NCBI GenBank assembly: GCA_028023455.1
Contig: JAQFVV010006271.1
Span: forward strand, 312,001 to 376,000
From: Epiperipatus broadwayi
Lineage: Eukaryota; Onychophora; Udeonychophora; Euonychophora; Peripatidae
Length of the DNA: 64,000 nucleotides
Reading direction: 5' to 3'
In this document: one piece after another, positions 1-13,030 of the stretch
How the letters are laid out: each line of letters begins with the position of its first letter
How positions within the stretch are numbered: the stretch's first letter is position 1
The notes under the pieces: model-generated
What the model saw: the letters and a program-made list of their open reading frames with translations, nothing else
Databases searched by the model: none
What the model was told of the DNA's origin: nothing
Program-made: the position numbers and the translations under genes

Positions 1-597
1 TGTAATATTTAGTGATTAAGTGCTCAAACAGGGACTTTGTGAACTAAAAAATTAAAATTTAGATAATTGAAATCTTTTTTTATTATTAACTTCTAACATT
101 TTTATTTCTTTAGTATTTTTTTTTTTTTTTTTTTGAGATTGCAAATAAGTGAAGCATTGAATATTGAAATTATGGTTAGAAAATGTGATTCCATAAAATC
201 CTTTCAATATTTTTTTTAAAAATATATATAATGCAATTTTTTATAAAATCTCACAAATCTATATAACTAAAATAAATACAATTGTAAAATAAAACTAAGA
301 AAAAATAATTTACTATGGTCATTCAGTCACATTAATTAATTACTTTTCTATGCTTTTAAACTATAAATTGATATGTAATATAATTGATAATAAAAAGCAC
401 ACATATGTTTTGATATCTACTGTAGTATATTTTACTTTAATAAAAAACAAAAATGAGATTATATTCATGTAAACAGAGATAATATTTTTAGCTTTTAATG
501 TTACTAAGATATTATCAATTATTATTAATTGACAATCTTTAGGCTAAAGAAGTTTTCTCATTAACCTACAATAGCACTTTTGTTTGAATTTTTATTG

Positions 598-1322
598 AAG
601 AAAAATAAAATTATTCAAAGTTTTACATTCTAAATAACTTTATATTTTCAGTGATCAATTGAAGTATGAAATCTGTTTAAAATAAATAAATGTCAATAAA
701 AATTCCAACAAAAATGCTATTATAGGTTAATCTTTGTTTACATGATATAATTTCATTTCAATTCTTTATTATAATAACAATCCATGGAAATATTTAATTT
801 CATATATTTTACTCATTTAAACATATGTTTCAACTATATTTGATAGACCAAAAAGAGAAGGCTTTTAAAAATACAGTAAAATCTCAATCCTTAGTACGTA
901 CATGTATCATTTTTCTAAATTCATTATCATTTCTTTAGTCACATAATCAGCAGCATAGATATATATTTTTATAGATCCATTATTTTTCAAACCATCTTTT
1001 TTTCACATCTAATACTAATGAAAGATAGTACTATCATAATACTATTCCATATAGATAGTTTTTTTTTATAATTTAAAATAATTTTATTTATAAAATAAGT
1101 AGCAATCTTATTTTTTAAAGATTCTTTTACTTTTTTTTAACATTATAACACAACTTTGTTCTCTCATCTTTTTCCATTAAAAGGGGGGTTTTTTTTGGTC
1201 TGCAATTTTCACTTTATTTTAAAGAAAAGTAAAATTATTAAAAGTTTTATAATTCTAAAAATCTTTATATTTTCAGTGATAAATTCAAACGTGAAATCTG
1301 TTTAAAGTAAATAAATGTCAAT
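598..1322 (+). repeat. Diverged direct repeat, copies at 598-705 and 1223-1322
   Basis: Two segments of about 100 bp lie about 625 bp apart in the same orientation. Both read from AGAAAAATAAAATTATT-like sequence through CTTTATATTTTCAGTGAT and GTGAAATCTGTTTAAA to AAATAAATGTCAAT. They differ by scattered substitutions and small indels, so they are old. They could be terminal repeats of a decayed element or a segmental duplication. I see no coding content between them. Confidence 0.7.
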
Positions 1323-1920
1323 TGTATATTTTCTATTCATAAAATCAGAACAATTAAATAAATTACCTTTTTACTACAGCATGATGATTAGATTAGATAA
1401 AAGTATTTATTAAAAAATCTCATCTAATAAACTATAAATATTGTCTCCAATTTTTTTAAACATATGTAATTACAGTATCACCAAAATTGTATATACTCTA
1501 CTTTATGTATACACACGCATGCATTTTGATTTAATATGTATGATACAATTTAAATTCTAACATCAGAATTGTATTAAACCAACTGCTAAATTGTACCTTA
1601 GGTGCATAATATAGTGGTAAACAATCATTACATTGATTGTTTTTACATAACCTTTAATTGATTTCCATTTCATTGCTTTTGCATAACCATAATTTAGTTT
1701 CCCAGGTTCCTTTAAAAATTATGGATTCTCTATAGTTGAAAGATGTATTTTAATGTAAAATTTATGACAGTTAAGCTTCAATGCTTTAGTGAGTTGTTTG
1801 ATAAGAAGTTTATAGGCATAACTACATGTTCATTTTGGACTTATATTTGACTACAATAATATATCAATTTTATCTGCATGTAACATTTTATTAATATATA
1901 TATATATTCATAGATAATTG

Positions 1921-2050
1921 CTGCTCTATGTGGTTAAATTCAGTGATACAATTGAAAACCTAAGTTCAAGCCCATGAATAATGCTAAGTTTTATTCCTTC
2001 CAATGATTGGATTTCTTATAAACATCCAAGTAATAAGTTATTTAATAATT
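1921..2050 (+). repeat. Possible tRNA-derived SINE, family 2 (diverged)
   Basis: The segment ends in TTCTTATAAACATCCAAGTAA, the 3' end shared with the copies near 18.3 and 46.3 kb. The 5' part has a loose A-box and B-box-like TTCAAGCCC. Heavily mutated, and assigned only by the shared 3' end. Confidence 0.4.
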
Positions 2051-2637
2051 TATTTTTAAAGATGACTACTACCTTTAACAAATTTCCCATTAACTTCTAA
2101 TATTTACTTTTGTGGATTTAAATCACTATATTTTTTAATCCACATATACTTTAATATTATATTAAAGAGTGAATATATCTCTATGTATTTATTACTGCCT
2201 GATTATTTCTTAGTCTACATTTCAACCCTCTTTTTACTTTTGTGTTTAATTCTTATTAATTTTTGAAATTACACAATTACTTCTATTTTTTTTTTTTAAT
2301 ATCCATTTAGACATAAGAAACAAATAAATAATTCCCAAAATTCATTTTAACATGAATCATAATTTGTTAATCAGATTGATTACTTATACCAATGTCCATT
2401 TTTACTGAAATTCCATTTGCCTAATGATTTTTATTAATTAACAGATGTGATATTATTATCAAACATTTATTGATAATTACCATGCTTAAGCATATCAAAG
2501 TGAATCTTGAGAGCTGTCTACATTTTTTTCTATCTATAACTATGTGTTTAAAGATGCAAGGTGATTATTTGTGTTGCTTAAATATATATATAAAAGAAAA
2601 TTGAAACATAAATTAAATAATCATGTGTTAATTGATA

Positions 2638-3705
2638 TAAATCATCATCATTATCAATCATTATCAATTGACTGCAGGATGAAAGTCTCTTCAAATTCAA
2701 TCCATCTTCTCCAATCTTTAGCCTCTCTTCTCCAAATCATCCCTGCACACTTTCTTATTTCATCTATCCATCTCACATGTGGTCTCTTTCTGGGTCTTAC
2801 AATCTCTTGGAATCCTGCTTAAAATTTCAATTGTCCATCTATTATCATCTCTTCTAACAATATGTCCAGCCCAATTCCACTTCAGTCTTAATTCTTTCAA
2901 GGATATCAATAATACCTGTTTGTTCTCTTACCTATATATTACATTTTCGATCTCTTCTTGTTCTTCTTAACATGTATCTCTCTATAATTCTTTGAGTGGT
3001 CTGAGTCTCTGAATTGCTCTTCCATTAAGTGTCCAAGTCTCAGATCCACAAGTAAGAATGGATAAAACACATTTATTAAAAACCTTCCTTTTCAAACACA
3101 TAGGTATATTTGCTTTTAGTATTAAGTTATTTTTACCAAAAGCACTCCAACCAAGTTTAATTCTATGATTAATTTCATCTATTATGTTTCCATCTGTAGT
3201 AATAATGTGACCAAGGTATTTGTAGTTGTTAACTTCTTCTAACTCATCATAATCAATCTTTATTTTCATCTTTTGAGAAAATCTATTAAACATTACTTCA
3301 GTCTTTTTAACATTTACCTTTAGTCTTTCTTTCTTACTTTTATTTGATAACTCCTGCAATATTTCCTGAAGCTCTAAAACATTGTTTGCAAAACCAACTA
3401 CATCATCTGCAAAATCCAAATGACTTAAATAATCTCTGTTTACTTTTACTCCTTTGGTTTTCCATTTTAATCCACAAAATACTTTTTGCAGCACTGCTAT
3501 AAAAAGTTTTGGAGATATGGAATCACCTTGTCTGACACTCTTCCCAATGTTAACATTTCTAGTATCATTACTTAATCTAATTGTTGCTGTTGCATTTTTA
3601 TAAATATTCTTCAGAATACAACAATATCCTGGGTCTATACCTTGATGATCCAATGCTTTAATCACTGAAGAAATGTTTATAGAATTGAATGCATTTTTGT
3701 AATCT
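2638..3705 (-). pseudogene. RTE-type LINE reverse transcriptase fossil
   Basis: This is the 3' part of a non-LTR retrotransposon ORF2 of the RTE type. Reading leftwards from 3705, it starts in RT motif A (DYKNAFNSI). It then gives motif B (VRQGDSISPKLF), motif C with the intact catalytic FADD (LDFADDVVGFA), and the thumb region (VNNYKYLGHIITTDG) in an open frame at 3665-2982. After a stop it continues in other frames with LKWNWAGHIVRRDDNRWT and RKRPHVRWIDEIRKCAG, both typical of the RTE C-terminus. The 3' end is a TGAT/ATGATG microsatellite at 2638-2670, as RTE elements usually have instead of poly-A. The 5' end is truncated within the RT domain, so the endonuclease is absent. Frameshifts and stops after residue 227 show it is dead. 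The RTE assignment rests on recalled consensus patterns. Confidence 0.88.
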
Positions 3706-6500
3706 TATGTAATCTTTTTGTAATGTATGCAATCTTTATTTGAATTAACAATTTATTATCAAATTCCATGACATCATGGAATGGCAATTGCTGATCAAAT
3801 TCCAGTTAAAATGCTACTCAAATGGGAATAAATGTTCTATATACTGATTCTTATATTGCAGGTTCATGTCAAATAGTTCCAATTAAATGATAATGATTAT
3901 ATATTTTAGTTTTCATTTTTATTCATAAATGGCAGATATTTTTAGCAAAAAAAAAAGCTCTACAGTATAAAGGTCAAATTGCAGAACTTAAATTGCACAA
4001 AATAATGACATTTGTTCATCTTTTATTTATAATCATTTCTATTCTTTAAAATGAAATATTAGTGGTTAACAATGAAATTCTTTAAAGACTGTGATTATCT
4101 ATGAATGCACGTTAATAAAATAATACAAACTGAATCAATAAAACAAAAAATAGTTAACAGATATGGGTGATGGTGTGGGTTGAACATAAGATACATGGCA
4201 CTGTTTGGTTTAGGGAAATAGTAGAGTAGCATATTGTATGATTCAAAATCCAAAGATTGTAACCCAGGTATGTCACATCTGGTGTTTAAAATTTTTGACT
4301 TGCAACTAGTAAACCATTTGAGTTTTTAAGGATATGATTTACATTTTTTCTATCGCTGCAGAATATTTATATTGTTTAGAAAATATATAATTATATGATT
4401 ATTTAAACAACAAAGATAATATAATAGAACAATGTTTTTTAATTATATATCAGTTTCAATTGACAGTTGTTAGAATCAAATAATGTTTTATCAATTAAAA
4501 AAAACACTCTGAAGACTACTAAATAGTTCAAATGTAGAATGTTTAATATATGTCATTTCATACTTGACTTTTGATAGAACTTTTCATATAATAGTTTGAA
4601 ACTACAACAAGAAGGCTAAGTGTTTAGTTATTATCTTATTTTCTGTGAACTTATCAGGATAATACTTTAGAATAATATGTAGAATTTGTGCAAGTACAAT
4701 ACACATATATATTACATTAATTTTAGCTTTTGCATAATAAAAAATAATCAAAAGAAATGTTACTCAGGAGTTCCTAAGAAATCCAAGTATCAGAAATGAC
4801 ATGGCTGACCTATGACTGATAAACCTTGACCTATAGTCTGCCACTCTACCACTGCACCAAACCATGCAAGGCTTTGCAAACACAGTTCTAACATTATTAG
4901 CTTTTGCATTTATGGAGTAGATACTATAAATTTAAAAGAGAAAAAAAATACTCTTTACTTTATTTAGCAAATCTGACATTAGGAAAAGTATGTTGCATAT
5001 CTCTTTCCAAATAAATAAATTTGAGTTCTGATAGCTATGTCTAATGTAATCATAGAAATCAGTCTTTACTCATAGCATTAAAATACTTCCTCTCTCCATA
5101 TGTAGTAAAGACTGTCTTATATTATAATCATAGTTTTTTGACATGAAAGATAGAACACTTACATTTAACTGATCAGTCCAGAATATTTAGATACATTTAT
5201 TCTATAGCTAATAATAACTACATAGTAAAATGATGCATCTGCTGACTCAGCATCCACCATTTCATTTAGACACTGTTCAAAAAATAAAATAATAAATAAA
5301 CAAAAAAATGAAGACATTTAAATTCATATATTAATTAAAATGATTATGTTTTATGAATCAGCATTGCATTTATCAATACTACAGCAGCCATTTTCTTATT
5401 TTGCAGCGCCCTTTGTAACTCTCATATTTTTAAATCTTGCAGTCTTGTTACATTGGGTGACATTAAACTCAAGCTATAAGATTTAGTGGTTGCCATTGAT
5501 AATTTTCTTTTGTTTCTTTAATGCAACTTCCATTTAAGATCAAATTGTAGCACATAATGAAACAATCTCATGCCTATCTAGGTTTAAATCAAAGATCAGT
5601 AATCTTGGAAAAAAATTTCAACAGGTTTAGAATTCTTCATTCAGGTTTTTAATATTGGTCAATAAATTCCTGTATAAAAATTCTTGAGTCAAAAAAAAGG
5701 ATGTAAAAATGCTCAAATTTAACTATCTAACCAGTAGCAAATCTGTAAGTATTTTTTTCTTTTTTTATGTTTCCTCTATGAATGCTGGTGGAAAAGATAT
5801 AGCATTGCAGTGAGCTATTTAAAAATTGTTTTATTTTTTCCCTCTAAATTTTTGTAGATAATTGTGTTAATGAAACTTGATGTAAGATTATAAATTTAAA
5901 CAAGAAATTCAGTTTAATAAGTTGGGATGCAAGCAAATTATCTGCACAAAAACAGAATGTGATTTCAAGGGAAAAAATTGGTGTTCAATGCGTGGTCTGT
6001 CATATCCATGGTCTAAAGTTAATATCCAGATGAAGCCTGTTTTTTTTTTAAGTTAAAATTTATGGAATGATTCAGTTAAAGTTTCAAGTAAATAATTCTC
6101 CTAGTTAGCTATCTAATATTGATCAATACATGGTTTAACTATTTTTAGTTAGAAGATAAAACAAGAATTCAAAAACATTCAAATTTTCATGAACTAGCAA
6201 GTTCAGAGAACCTTGTTTTCCCCTTTACTATTTCTATATCATAAACAAATGAGAAAAACTTAGCTTTTATAGTTGACTATTTAAAGGCAGTCTTATCATT
6301 TTACCATAAACTTTAAAGATACTGACAAACAAATTACAAAAAAGCAATTTGACATGTTTAGAGACAAGTTAAATTCTCTTCCCAAAAACAAACTGTAATA
6401 ACTATGCAAATAATTAGTGGTTAATTGTATATATTTATCATGTTCATGACCTAAAGTTCATGTCCAGATGAAACCTGGAATATTTTGGTGGATTGCAATT
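3706..6500. other. AT-rich stretch, no gene seen
   Basis: No coding region is supported. There are two weak tRNA-like pieces: plus strand about 4195-4330, with an A-box-like TAGTAGAGTAGC, and minus strand about 4800-4880, reading TTTGGTGCAGTGGTAGAGTGG. Both may be decayed SINEs. A 45-bp motif is repeated at 6007-6048 and 6450-6480 (CTAAAGTT, then ATGTCCAGATGAAACCTG or a close variant), which may mark ends of an unrecognised repeat. Confidence 0.5.
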
Positions 6501-6501
6501 T

Positions 6502-6991
6502 TCAAAAATTTCTACCCAATAATGGTTTTAAAAAATGAATATACAGCTCTTTTTTAAGTACTGGAAAAAAAGATAAGGATGATGAGTGCCAATATACAGG
6601 TTTACTTATTATTGCATTATAATGCTCTATGACATCTTCCAGTTCCCAATCATCATCCTTCTCTACTGCTACATAAATCGTTTCCCAAATTTCAATCCAA
6701 TTTCTCCACCTAATTCTTTTTCCAAACCTCTTTTTAAATACCACCTTTTCATTTTTCCCATTGGTATTCAGTTTAATATTTGTTTTGGCTATCTTCTTGT
6801 GAAATCCTCAACATATTTCCCTCTTTTAATAGGTAATTTATGATAGAGTGTTTAATATTCTTTATTTCTTGAATTCTTTTATATGTTCTGCCCTCTTTTC
6901 TTGATCTTCCTGCAAATGTTAACCAGAATTCAAATTTCTGTAGTAATAAATTCTCATTCCATTCTTTCTTACAACTACCTACCATTATCAT
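6502..6991 (-). pseudogene. Unassigned decayed coding segment
   Basis: Two adjacent minus-strand open frames lie at 6991-6773 (72 codons) and 6744-6502 (80 codons). They are rich in Lys, Glu, Trp and Arg and read like protein (for example RFGKRIRWRNWIEIWETIY, followed by EKDDDWELEDVIEHYNAII), not like translated AT repeat. I do not recognise the family. The frame change between them suggests one interrupted ORF. It could be a LINE or DNA-transposon fragment or a pair of host exons. No start, splice site or polyadenylation signal decides between these. Confidence 0.25.
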
Positions 6992-8101
6992 TGTTCCATA
7001 TACTCATCTTTTATTGACTTTTGATATATTCTGATCATACAGTACCCATTTACTATCATTGCAGTTTTTCTATCCAGTGCTTTTTTTTTTCTCTTATAGA
7101 ATTAACTGGTGTTCCCATTTATGCAAAATTCAACACTAAATACATATATGCTTCACATTTTCAAATCTTCTATTCATCTTCCAATATTATATGCTGTTGT
7201 GTTCCTCAGACCTTCATTTTCAATATTCCTTTATTATTTATCCAGCCTCATAGTTCACATCATCATAATTGTAGATGACACTTAATATCTCATTTCTAAT
7301 ATTCAAATTCACATGAATTCCCAAGCTACTAATCAAATGAATATTTTTTAAAATAAATTAATAAAACTACATGATCATTAGCATAGCATAATGTATAACG
7401 TTTTTATTATTATGTAAAGGAATTCTTATTTTCTCACATTTTCTTGTTTAAAGACCTGTACTAGATACAATTTAAATAATATAAGTGATAAGCAATATTC
7501 CTCATGTACTAAGAGAATGGTAGATTTAAGAGCTAAAAGATTTAAATTGAGTAAAATTGAAAAAGATTGGTTAAATGAATAGAACTACTTTCGGTGCAGT
7601 TTAATCCAATCATTGCAATGGATTGCAAAAGAAAAATTTTCTATATGAGGTTCAACATCTCATTTTTAATATTTAAATGTCACGTGAATTCCCAAGCCAT
7701 TTATTATACGAGTGCTTTTTATATAATAAATAATACTAAAAAAGATTGTATAAATTTTGGTAGTATTATTTAATATATTAAAACTTCTTTTCACTATGTT
7801 TCATTGCCTTCCTAATTGTAACATATATATATATTGTAATAATACAAACAAAAGAGTTATATATGGAAATCATCATAATCAAAAGCATCCCTATTTTTAC
7901 TGAACATAGAAACAGAGCAAAAAAATCAGAATTAGAAGAAAATAATAGACATGTAAATGATAAACATAGCATAACCAGCAATAATAATCAATACTCAAGA
8001 ATGAAGACAAAGGGTAAAATCGAAAGCTAATCATAACCTAGCCAATATCAAACCTAGGCCATATTATAAAAGCAATCATCATTGCACTTACATAATTTCT
8101 A
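6992..8101. other. Non-coding stretch with a diverged direct repeat
   Basis: Segments 7277-7372 and 7650-7741 are direct repeats of about 95 bp. They share an ACATCTCATTTYTAATATT-like start and then CACRTGAATTCCCAAGC. The spacing is about 373 bp. Nothing coding is supported in this stretch. Confidence 0.55.
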
Positions 8102-8678
8102 AAAATATTTATGAGATATTTATTTATATAGTGTGATGTATATAAATTGTAATAAACTAAAGATCAGCATTTCAGGCTAATGTACATGCGCTTTTTTATG
8201 AATGTTAATAATAAATGAATACTTTCATTTCCAACACAAGATAAAGTCTTTGCAAAAGAATGGAATGAATCCACCTATTCTTTCAACCCAAATGCTTAAG
8301 TATGGGCAAATCTTAAGCACTGGAAATAAAAGCATGAAGATAAACCAATCACTTTAAATTACTCTTTACCATGTCTGAATGATTTCATTTAAGAATGACG
8401 TGTCATAAATTCTAGAAAAATTTTGTAGGCGTCATTCATTCAGACATGGTAAAGAGTAATTTAAAGTGATCGGGTTATTTTCATGCTTTCATTTCCAGTG
8501 CTTAAGATTTGCACATACTTAAGCATTTGGATTGAAAGAATAGGTGGATTAATTCTATTCTTTCGCAAAGACTTAATCTTGTGTTGGAAATGAAAGTATT
8601 CATTTATTATTAACATTCATAAAAAAGCGCATGTACATTAGCTTGAAATGCTGATCTTTAGTTTATTAAAATATTTAT
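8102..8678. repeat. Fold-back insertion A: 250-bp inverted arms
   Basis: Left arm 8151 to about 8400 and right arm about 8430-8667 are reverse complements with only scattered differences. For example, AATAAACTAAAGATCAGC opens the left arm and its complement closes the right arm. The loop is about 30 bp. An 11-bp direct repeat AAAATATTTAT lies at 8102-8112 and 8668-8678. The right copy touches the end of the right arm. The left copy is separated from the left arm by an unpaired leader of about 38 bp. The arms carry no coding sequence. The target duplication is AT-only, so this case is weaker than the others of the same layout. Confidence 0.85.
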
Positions 8679-11600
8679 AAAAATCCTTTATTAAAATGCT
8701 AGGACCATTAATGTTCTGTGAAACCAAATACCTTGACTGAAAGGCAGCTATCAACAAATTAATTATCAAATCTGTAAAGTAAAGTGATGTATAAAGACTT
8801 TAAAAATGAATTTTATGTTTTTAGGTCTATCCAAAAAAATTCTACAAAAAAACTATCTGGAAGTCCACACATATACATTTATATTGCAAATACCATGATG
8901 AGTGAATTAGTTCTAGAATCACAAGAACTCTAGGGACTATAAATAAAAGACAATCTTACTTCATTCTATTATATAATTTCACTAGGATATCCTACAAATG
9001 TCTTAAATCACAAATCTATAATAAAATCAGTTGCACACACTGATAAACAGAGACCCAGAAAAATAAAAACAGAAAGAAAATAATTTCACAAATTGTTTAA
9101 TAAAATGAATTAAAAAACAAAAGAATAAATAACACTTTGGAAATAATATGACAAACCCGAAAGTTAATACACATTGGTTCATACAACATATATGATTTCA
9201 TATAATACATGTATTTATTATTCCTCTCGTATTCTTCTTAATTAATTAATTAATAAGTAGTATATATGAGTTATTCCTTTAAAATAATGAAAATGCTAAA
9301 AAACTTATTTCACGAGAAAGAAAAATAAATGAATAAATTTAACTTGAATGTTTCTTTTTTCTTTTGAAAATGAGAATGTCCCACACAATTTTAAGTAAAT
9401 AAAAAATAAATTTTCAACAAAAATAATTAAAAAACTATTCTCCATTTACAATTATTACTTTCTTTATAAAGTAACATTTATATATGTACATGTGTACACT
9501 ACTATACTTCAATTTATCATGTTTTTCAGTCCTTTTGTTATTGACCACTTGAGTATCTTGCAGGTATTAGTTCGCTAACTTCTTGGGTCCAGGTTGTTTT
9601 CATTATTGTCATAATTTTCTCAATAGTTATTTTATCGATTTAGTGTTGTTGTTTTTTTTTCAGCTCCGGGTTTGTCAGTTTAATAATTATTTTTATTCAG
9701 GTTAACACAAGTTGAGAGCCATGATTTTGGATGAAACAATATATAAAACTATTTGAAAGTTTCTATTTGACCACTATATTCCTTTTATAAAATTGGTTAT
9801 ATAGTTGTGACAGCAATGATCATCTTGTAAAATTCATATTATACTGCATTGCAATCAACATATCCTTTTTAACTAAAAGTGAGACCAGTCTAGCGTCAGA
9901 CATTCAAGCTGAGCTTCTGTCCTTTATTGTTTATATTATTTTGCTGTTTTTAAAAATATAAAAAACTGAAACCAGTTTTCCATCCAATTATGTTATTATT
10001 ACCAAAATTACTATATTTAGCCTTGCCCAATTGATTTACTTTTTGGAAAAAATTAAATTAAATTAAATCTTTTAATTTCATCAAAAATAAAGATTTTAAT
10101 CTCATTTGTTTTGTTTTGTTTTTTAAAATAAATAAATAAATATTGTATGTAAACCTGAAATGAAAAATAACTTTTATCTCTTTAGAGATAAAGATCTTAA
10201 TCACTTCTCGTTTTTTTTTTAAACTAAACATTCTATTTATACTCAGATATTATTCTCTTTTTGTTTTTTTTTGTTTCAAAAATAAAATATATAAAAAAGT
10301 GAACAAAATATTCCTTTTCCCCCCATTTTACAGTTATACATAAAAACATTAAATGTTTATATTATTCATAAAATATCTAAAATTTTGTCACATGATCATT
10401 TCATGTATGTAAACCTCTTAATAACTCTAGCATAACTAAATTCTTATTAACAACTATGTTATTTGGCAGCTAATATGGAAAGAAATAATTATTTTCCATA
10501 GATATAGATTATCATTATTAATGTTAACAGGGCATTATATTACAATGATATCTATATTTTAATTATTAGACAGCAAATGAAAACATATTATTATGCATTT
10601 ATATAATCATATTGACAAGTTAAATGTAATATTTTTATTTACATTACTCATAATTAATATAAATGTATGTGTATATTCATTGTAATCACATATATAATAC
10701 ATACACATATTTACATAAAAAAACAAATATACAAATTATAATGAAATAAAAATGTTCAAGCACACCATACACATAGAGAATATAAAGCAATATATATATA
10801 TATGCATAACTTTATATAAATTTCTATTTATATTTAAATGTCCAATTCTTAATTAATTGCTATAGATGTTCTATATATAGTGAAAATATTGTGTCTTTTT
10901 TTAAATGCTTTTACTGATGTTGAAAAATCTGTTTGTTTATTTGTTAACTTTTGATTTTTTTCATGTTAGAATGAAATTTTAAAGTTGAGGTTTCATACAT
11001 TTAAATTCAGTATAATTGCTTGAAATCTGGTATATAACTAATTAATACAAGCCTAATCCATATACATTACTAATCTTTTCAGTAAATCACCTAATTTCTT
11101 AGATATGGCCAGATATCCAATCATTTCACATATCTCAGTTATAAATTCTTACAACTTTCATTTGTTTTAAATAATATTCAAGAAATGATTATAATTTTTT
11201 TTCTTTCAATTTAATATTTTTTTAATATTTTAAAATCGATATATAACAGACTTAAGTTCAATATAACTTGTTGAAATTCTGTACATTTTTTAAATGTCTA
11301 TAAAAGTAATGGGAAACATTATTTTTTTAAATAGGTGAATTAATTTTTTTAGATAGAAAGAATGGGTGAAATTTTTTAATAATGCTTGCTATCGATTTTA
11401 TTTATTATGATTTAAGTAATAAGAATATAAAAATTCCCCCATTCTTCCAATTTAAAAATTTTGGTCATATAGTGTATATATCATTAGATATTTCTGCAGC
11501 AAGTTAATATGTATATCCTTTATGCATATGTTATATTTAATATGTGTACATAATTATATATAAATAAGAAATCAGTAAATATAATACATATAATAGGACT

Positions 11601-12080
11601 TATTAATAAGCATTAAAACATATAATACAGAACTAAATATTTTACTATTGATTAAACCAAGTGAAATTATTTTTGTTAATAGAAAACAAACAAGTTTTGT
11701 ATTTGAAAGATTATGATTTAAAAATAATAGATTTTTTTAAAACAAAGAATTTTTTAATAAGAAGTAAAATTACATATATTACATGATGTTCATTTACAAT
11801 ACAATTTTGGTATGTTTTCTTTTTAAAAAATTACAATCAAATAATGTTAAACACTTTTCACTTAAAAAATATTCATTTTTAATGACTTATATAAACATTA
11901 TTATGTACTTACTAAATATGATATATACATAGGGGGTACACATTTTAATTTATAGCAAAAATATATAGTAATATAAATACATATTAATTTTAAGTATTTG
12001 GTCAATTTAAAGTATAATATAGTTTTGCATTTTCATTATTGTGTCAATCCTAAAAACTTAAAAATAATAAAAATTTATAT
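8679..12080. other. Long AT-rich stretch, no gene seen
   Basis: Sequence is dominated by A/T homopolymers, (TA)n and AATTAATTAATTAAT tracts. Open frames here are short and of low complexity. I can support no gene, RNA or recognisable element. Confidence 0.6.
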
Positions 12081-12365
12081 ACATATTAAATGCTTCTATT
12101 GATTGTGCACTAAAAAAAAATAAAGTAATTGCTTCTTTAACTACAATTAAAGTTTTTAGATTTAACTTGAAATAAAAGCTTGGGGGCTCCAGAAATTAAT
12201 GAGGTCAATCCCTATTTTTTTATAACAATGGATTGACTTAATTAATTTCTGCCCCCCCCCCCCATGCTTTTATTTCAAGTTAAATCTAAAAACTTTAATT
12301 GCTGTTGAAAAAGCAATTATTACTATTTTCTTTTTAGTGCACAGTCAATAAATGCATTTAATATA
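12081..12365. repeat. Inverted repeat with 130-bp arms
   Basis: Left arm 12081-12211 pairs with right arm 12229-12365 around a loop of about 17 bp. Matching landmarks are ATTAAATGC and its complement GCATTTAAT at the outer ends, GTGCAC and AGTTTTTAGATTTAACTTG in the arms, and GTCAATCC/GGATTGAC at the centre. The right arm has a run of about 12 C where the left has GGGGGCTCC. I could not find a convincing target duplication, so it is kept apart from the fold-back insertions that have one. Confidence 0.85.
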
Positions 12366-12595
12366 TAAAAAAAATTATCTCTGTCATTGATAATATATTT
12401 TGTGGATATATGTTGGATAATGATGATTTAATACTGATTCGCATCTCTTTTGTTGATTGTTCTATTAAGTGTTTTTCTTTTTCTTAAAGCTGTTTTTAAA
12501 TAGAATGTTATGCTCAAACATTAAATTTTAATGACCCCTTTATCCAAATACCTAACTATATGACTTTTTTTACATTAATAACACTCAATCATCAT

Positions 12596-12874
12596 TTAAT
12601 ACTGAATGACAAATCCATTTACTTCTGTTTCTAATCAGGACTCAATCCTTTTTTTCTTTTCAAAATATACATTACATATAGCCATATAATTCTATAATTA
12701 AAACACTTCTTTTCTTTTCAAAAACTTTATTTGATGTATATATATATATCCACTTGTTTTTTCTAGATCCTTGAAAATGACTATAGAGTAAAAATAGTCA
12801 AAACGTTGGAACAAGTGGATATATATAAACATCAAAGAAAAGAAGTGTTTTAATTATAGAATTAATACTGAATG
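12596..12874. repeat. Fold-back insertion B with hammerhead-like core
   Basis: A 13-bp direct repeat TTAATACTGAATG at 12596-12608 and 12862-12874 bounds an insert of about 253 bp. The insert has an unpaired leader (12609-12687), a left arm (12688-12758), a loop holding a hammerhead-like core (12770-12805) and a right arm (12810-12861) that ends at the right target duplication. The arms match over TTCTATAATTAAAACACTTC and over the CCACTTGTT/AACAAGTGG pair beside the loop. The 13-bp duplication and asymmetric leader match the other fold-back insertions. Confidence 0.88.
12770..12805 (+). ncRNA. Decayed hammerhead-like core
   Basis: The order is TTGAAAA, a helix TGACTA / TAGTCA, then AAAC, enclosed by the outer CCACTTGTT/AACAAGTGG helix. 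This resembles the CUGANGA - helix II - GAAA core of hammerhead ribozymes after two transitions (CTGAAGA to TTGAAAA, and GAAAC to AAAAC). One extra base separates the first box from the helix if the ancestral G of GAAA is assumed. It is not predicted to be active. Such cores are known in Penelope-like element terminal repeats. Confidence 0.35.
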
Positions 12875-12904
12875 CTATTTATCAACACAATTTATTTCAG
12901 CTTT

Positions 12905-13030
12905 TGCTCTGTGTGATTCAGTGCATTGGTAGAGTGATCAACTCTAGTACTCTAGGTCCATGTATCATGCCTCCAATTGAATTTTTAAGGAGTTCCTGAG
13001 AAATGAACCATTTGATTTTTTATTCATTAA
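12905..13030 (+). repeat. tRNA-derived repeat (diverged)
   Basis: TTCAGTGCATTGGTAGAGTG resembles a tRNA 5' half with an A-box. A short stem and a poor B-box-like region follow. Probably an old tRNA-derived SINE, not a tRNA gene, as no complete cloverleaf forms. Confidence 0.4.

Larger units (their letters stand above)
1..2637. other. AT-rich non-coding stretch with old repeats
   Basis: I find no coding signal here. The stretch holds poly-T and poly-A runs, (TA)n tracts, a diverged direct duplication listed separately, and a faint tRNA-like segment. A short open frame at 2571-2822 on the plus strand is only the antisense of the RTE fossil that follows. Confidence 0.6.

Noticed and set aside
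12060-12380. Target duplication around the 12.08-12.37 kb inverted repeat
   Set aside because: Only AT-rich, inexact matches such as ATAAAAATTTAT were found, too weak to claim.
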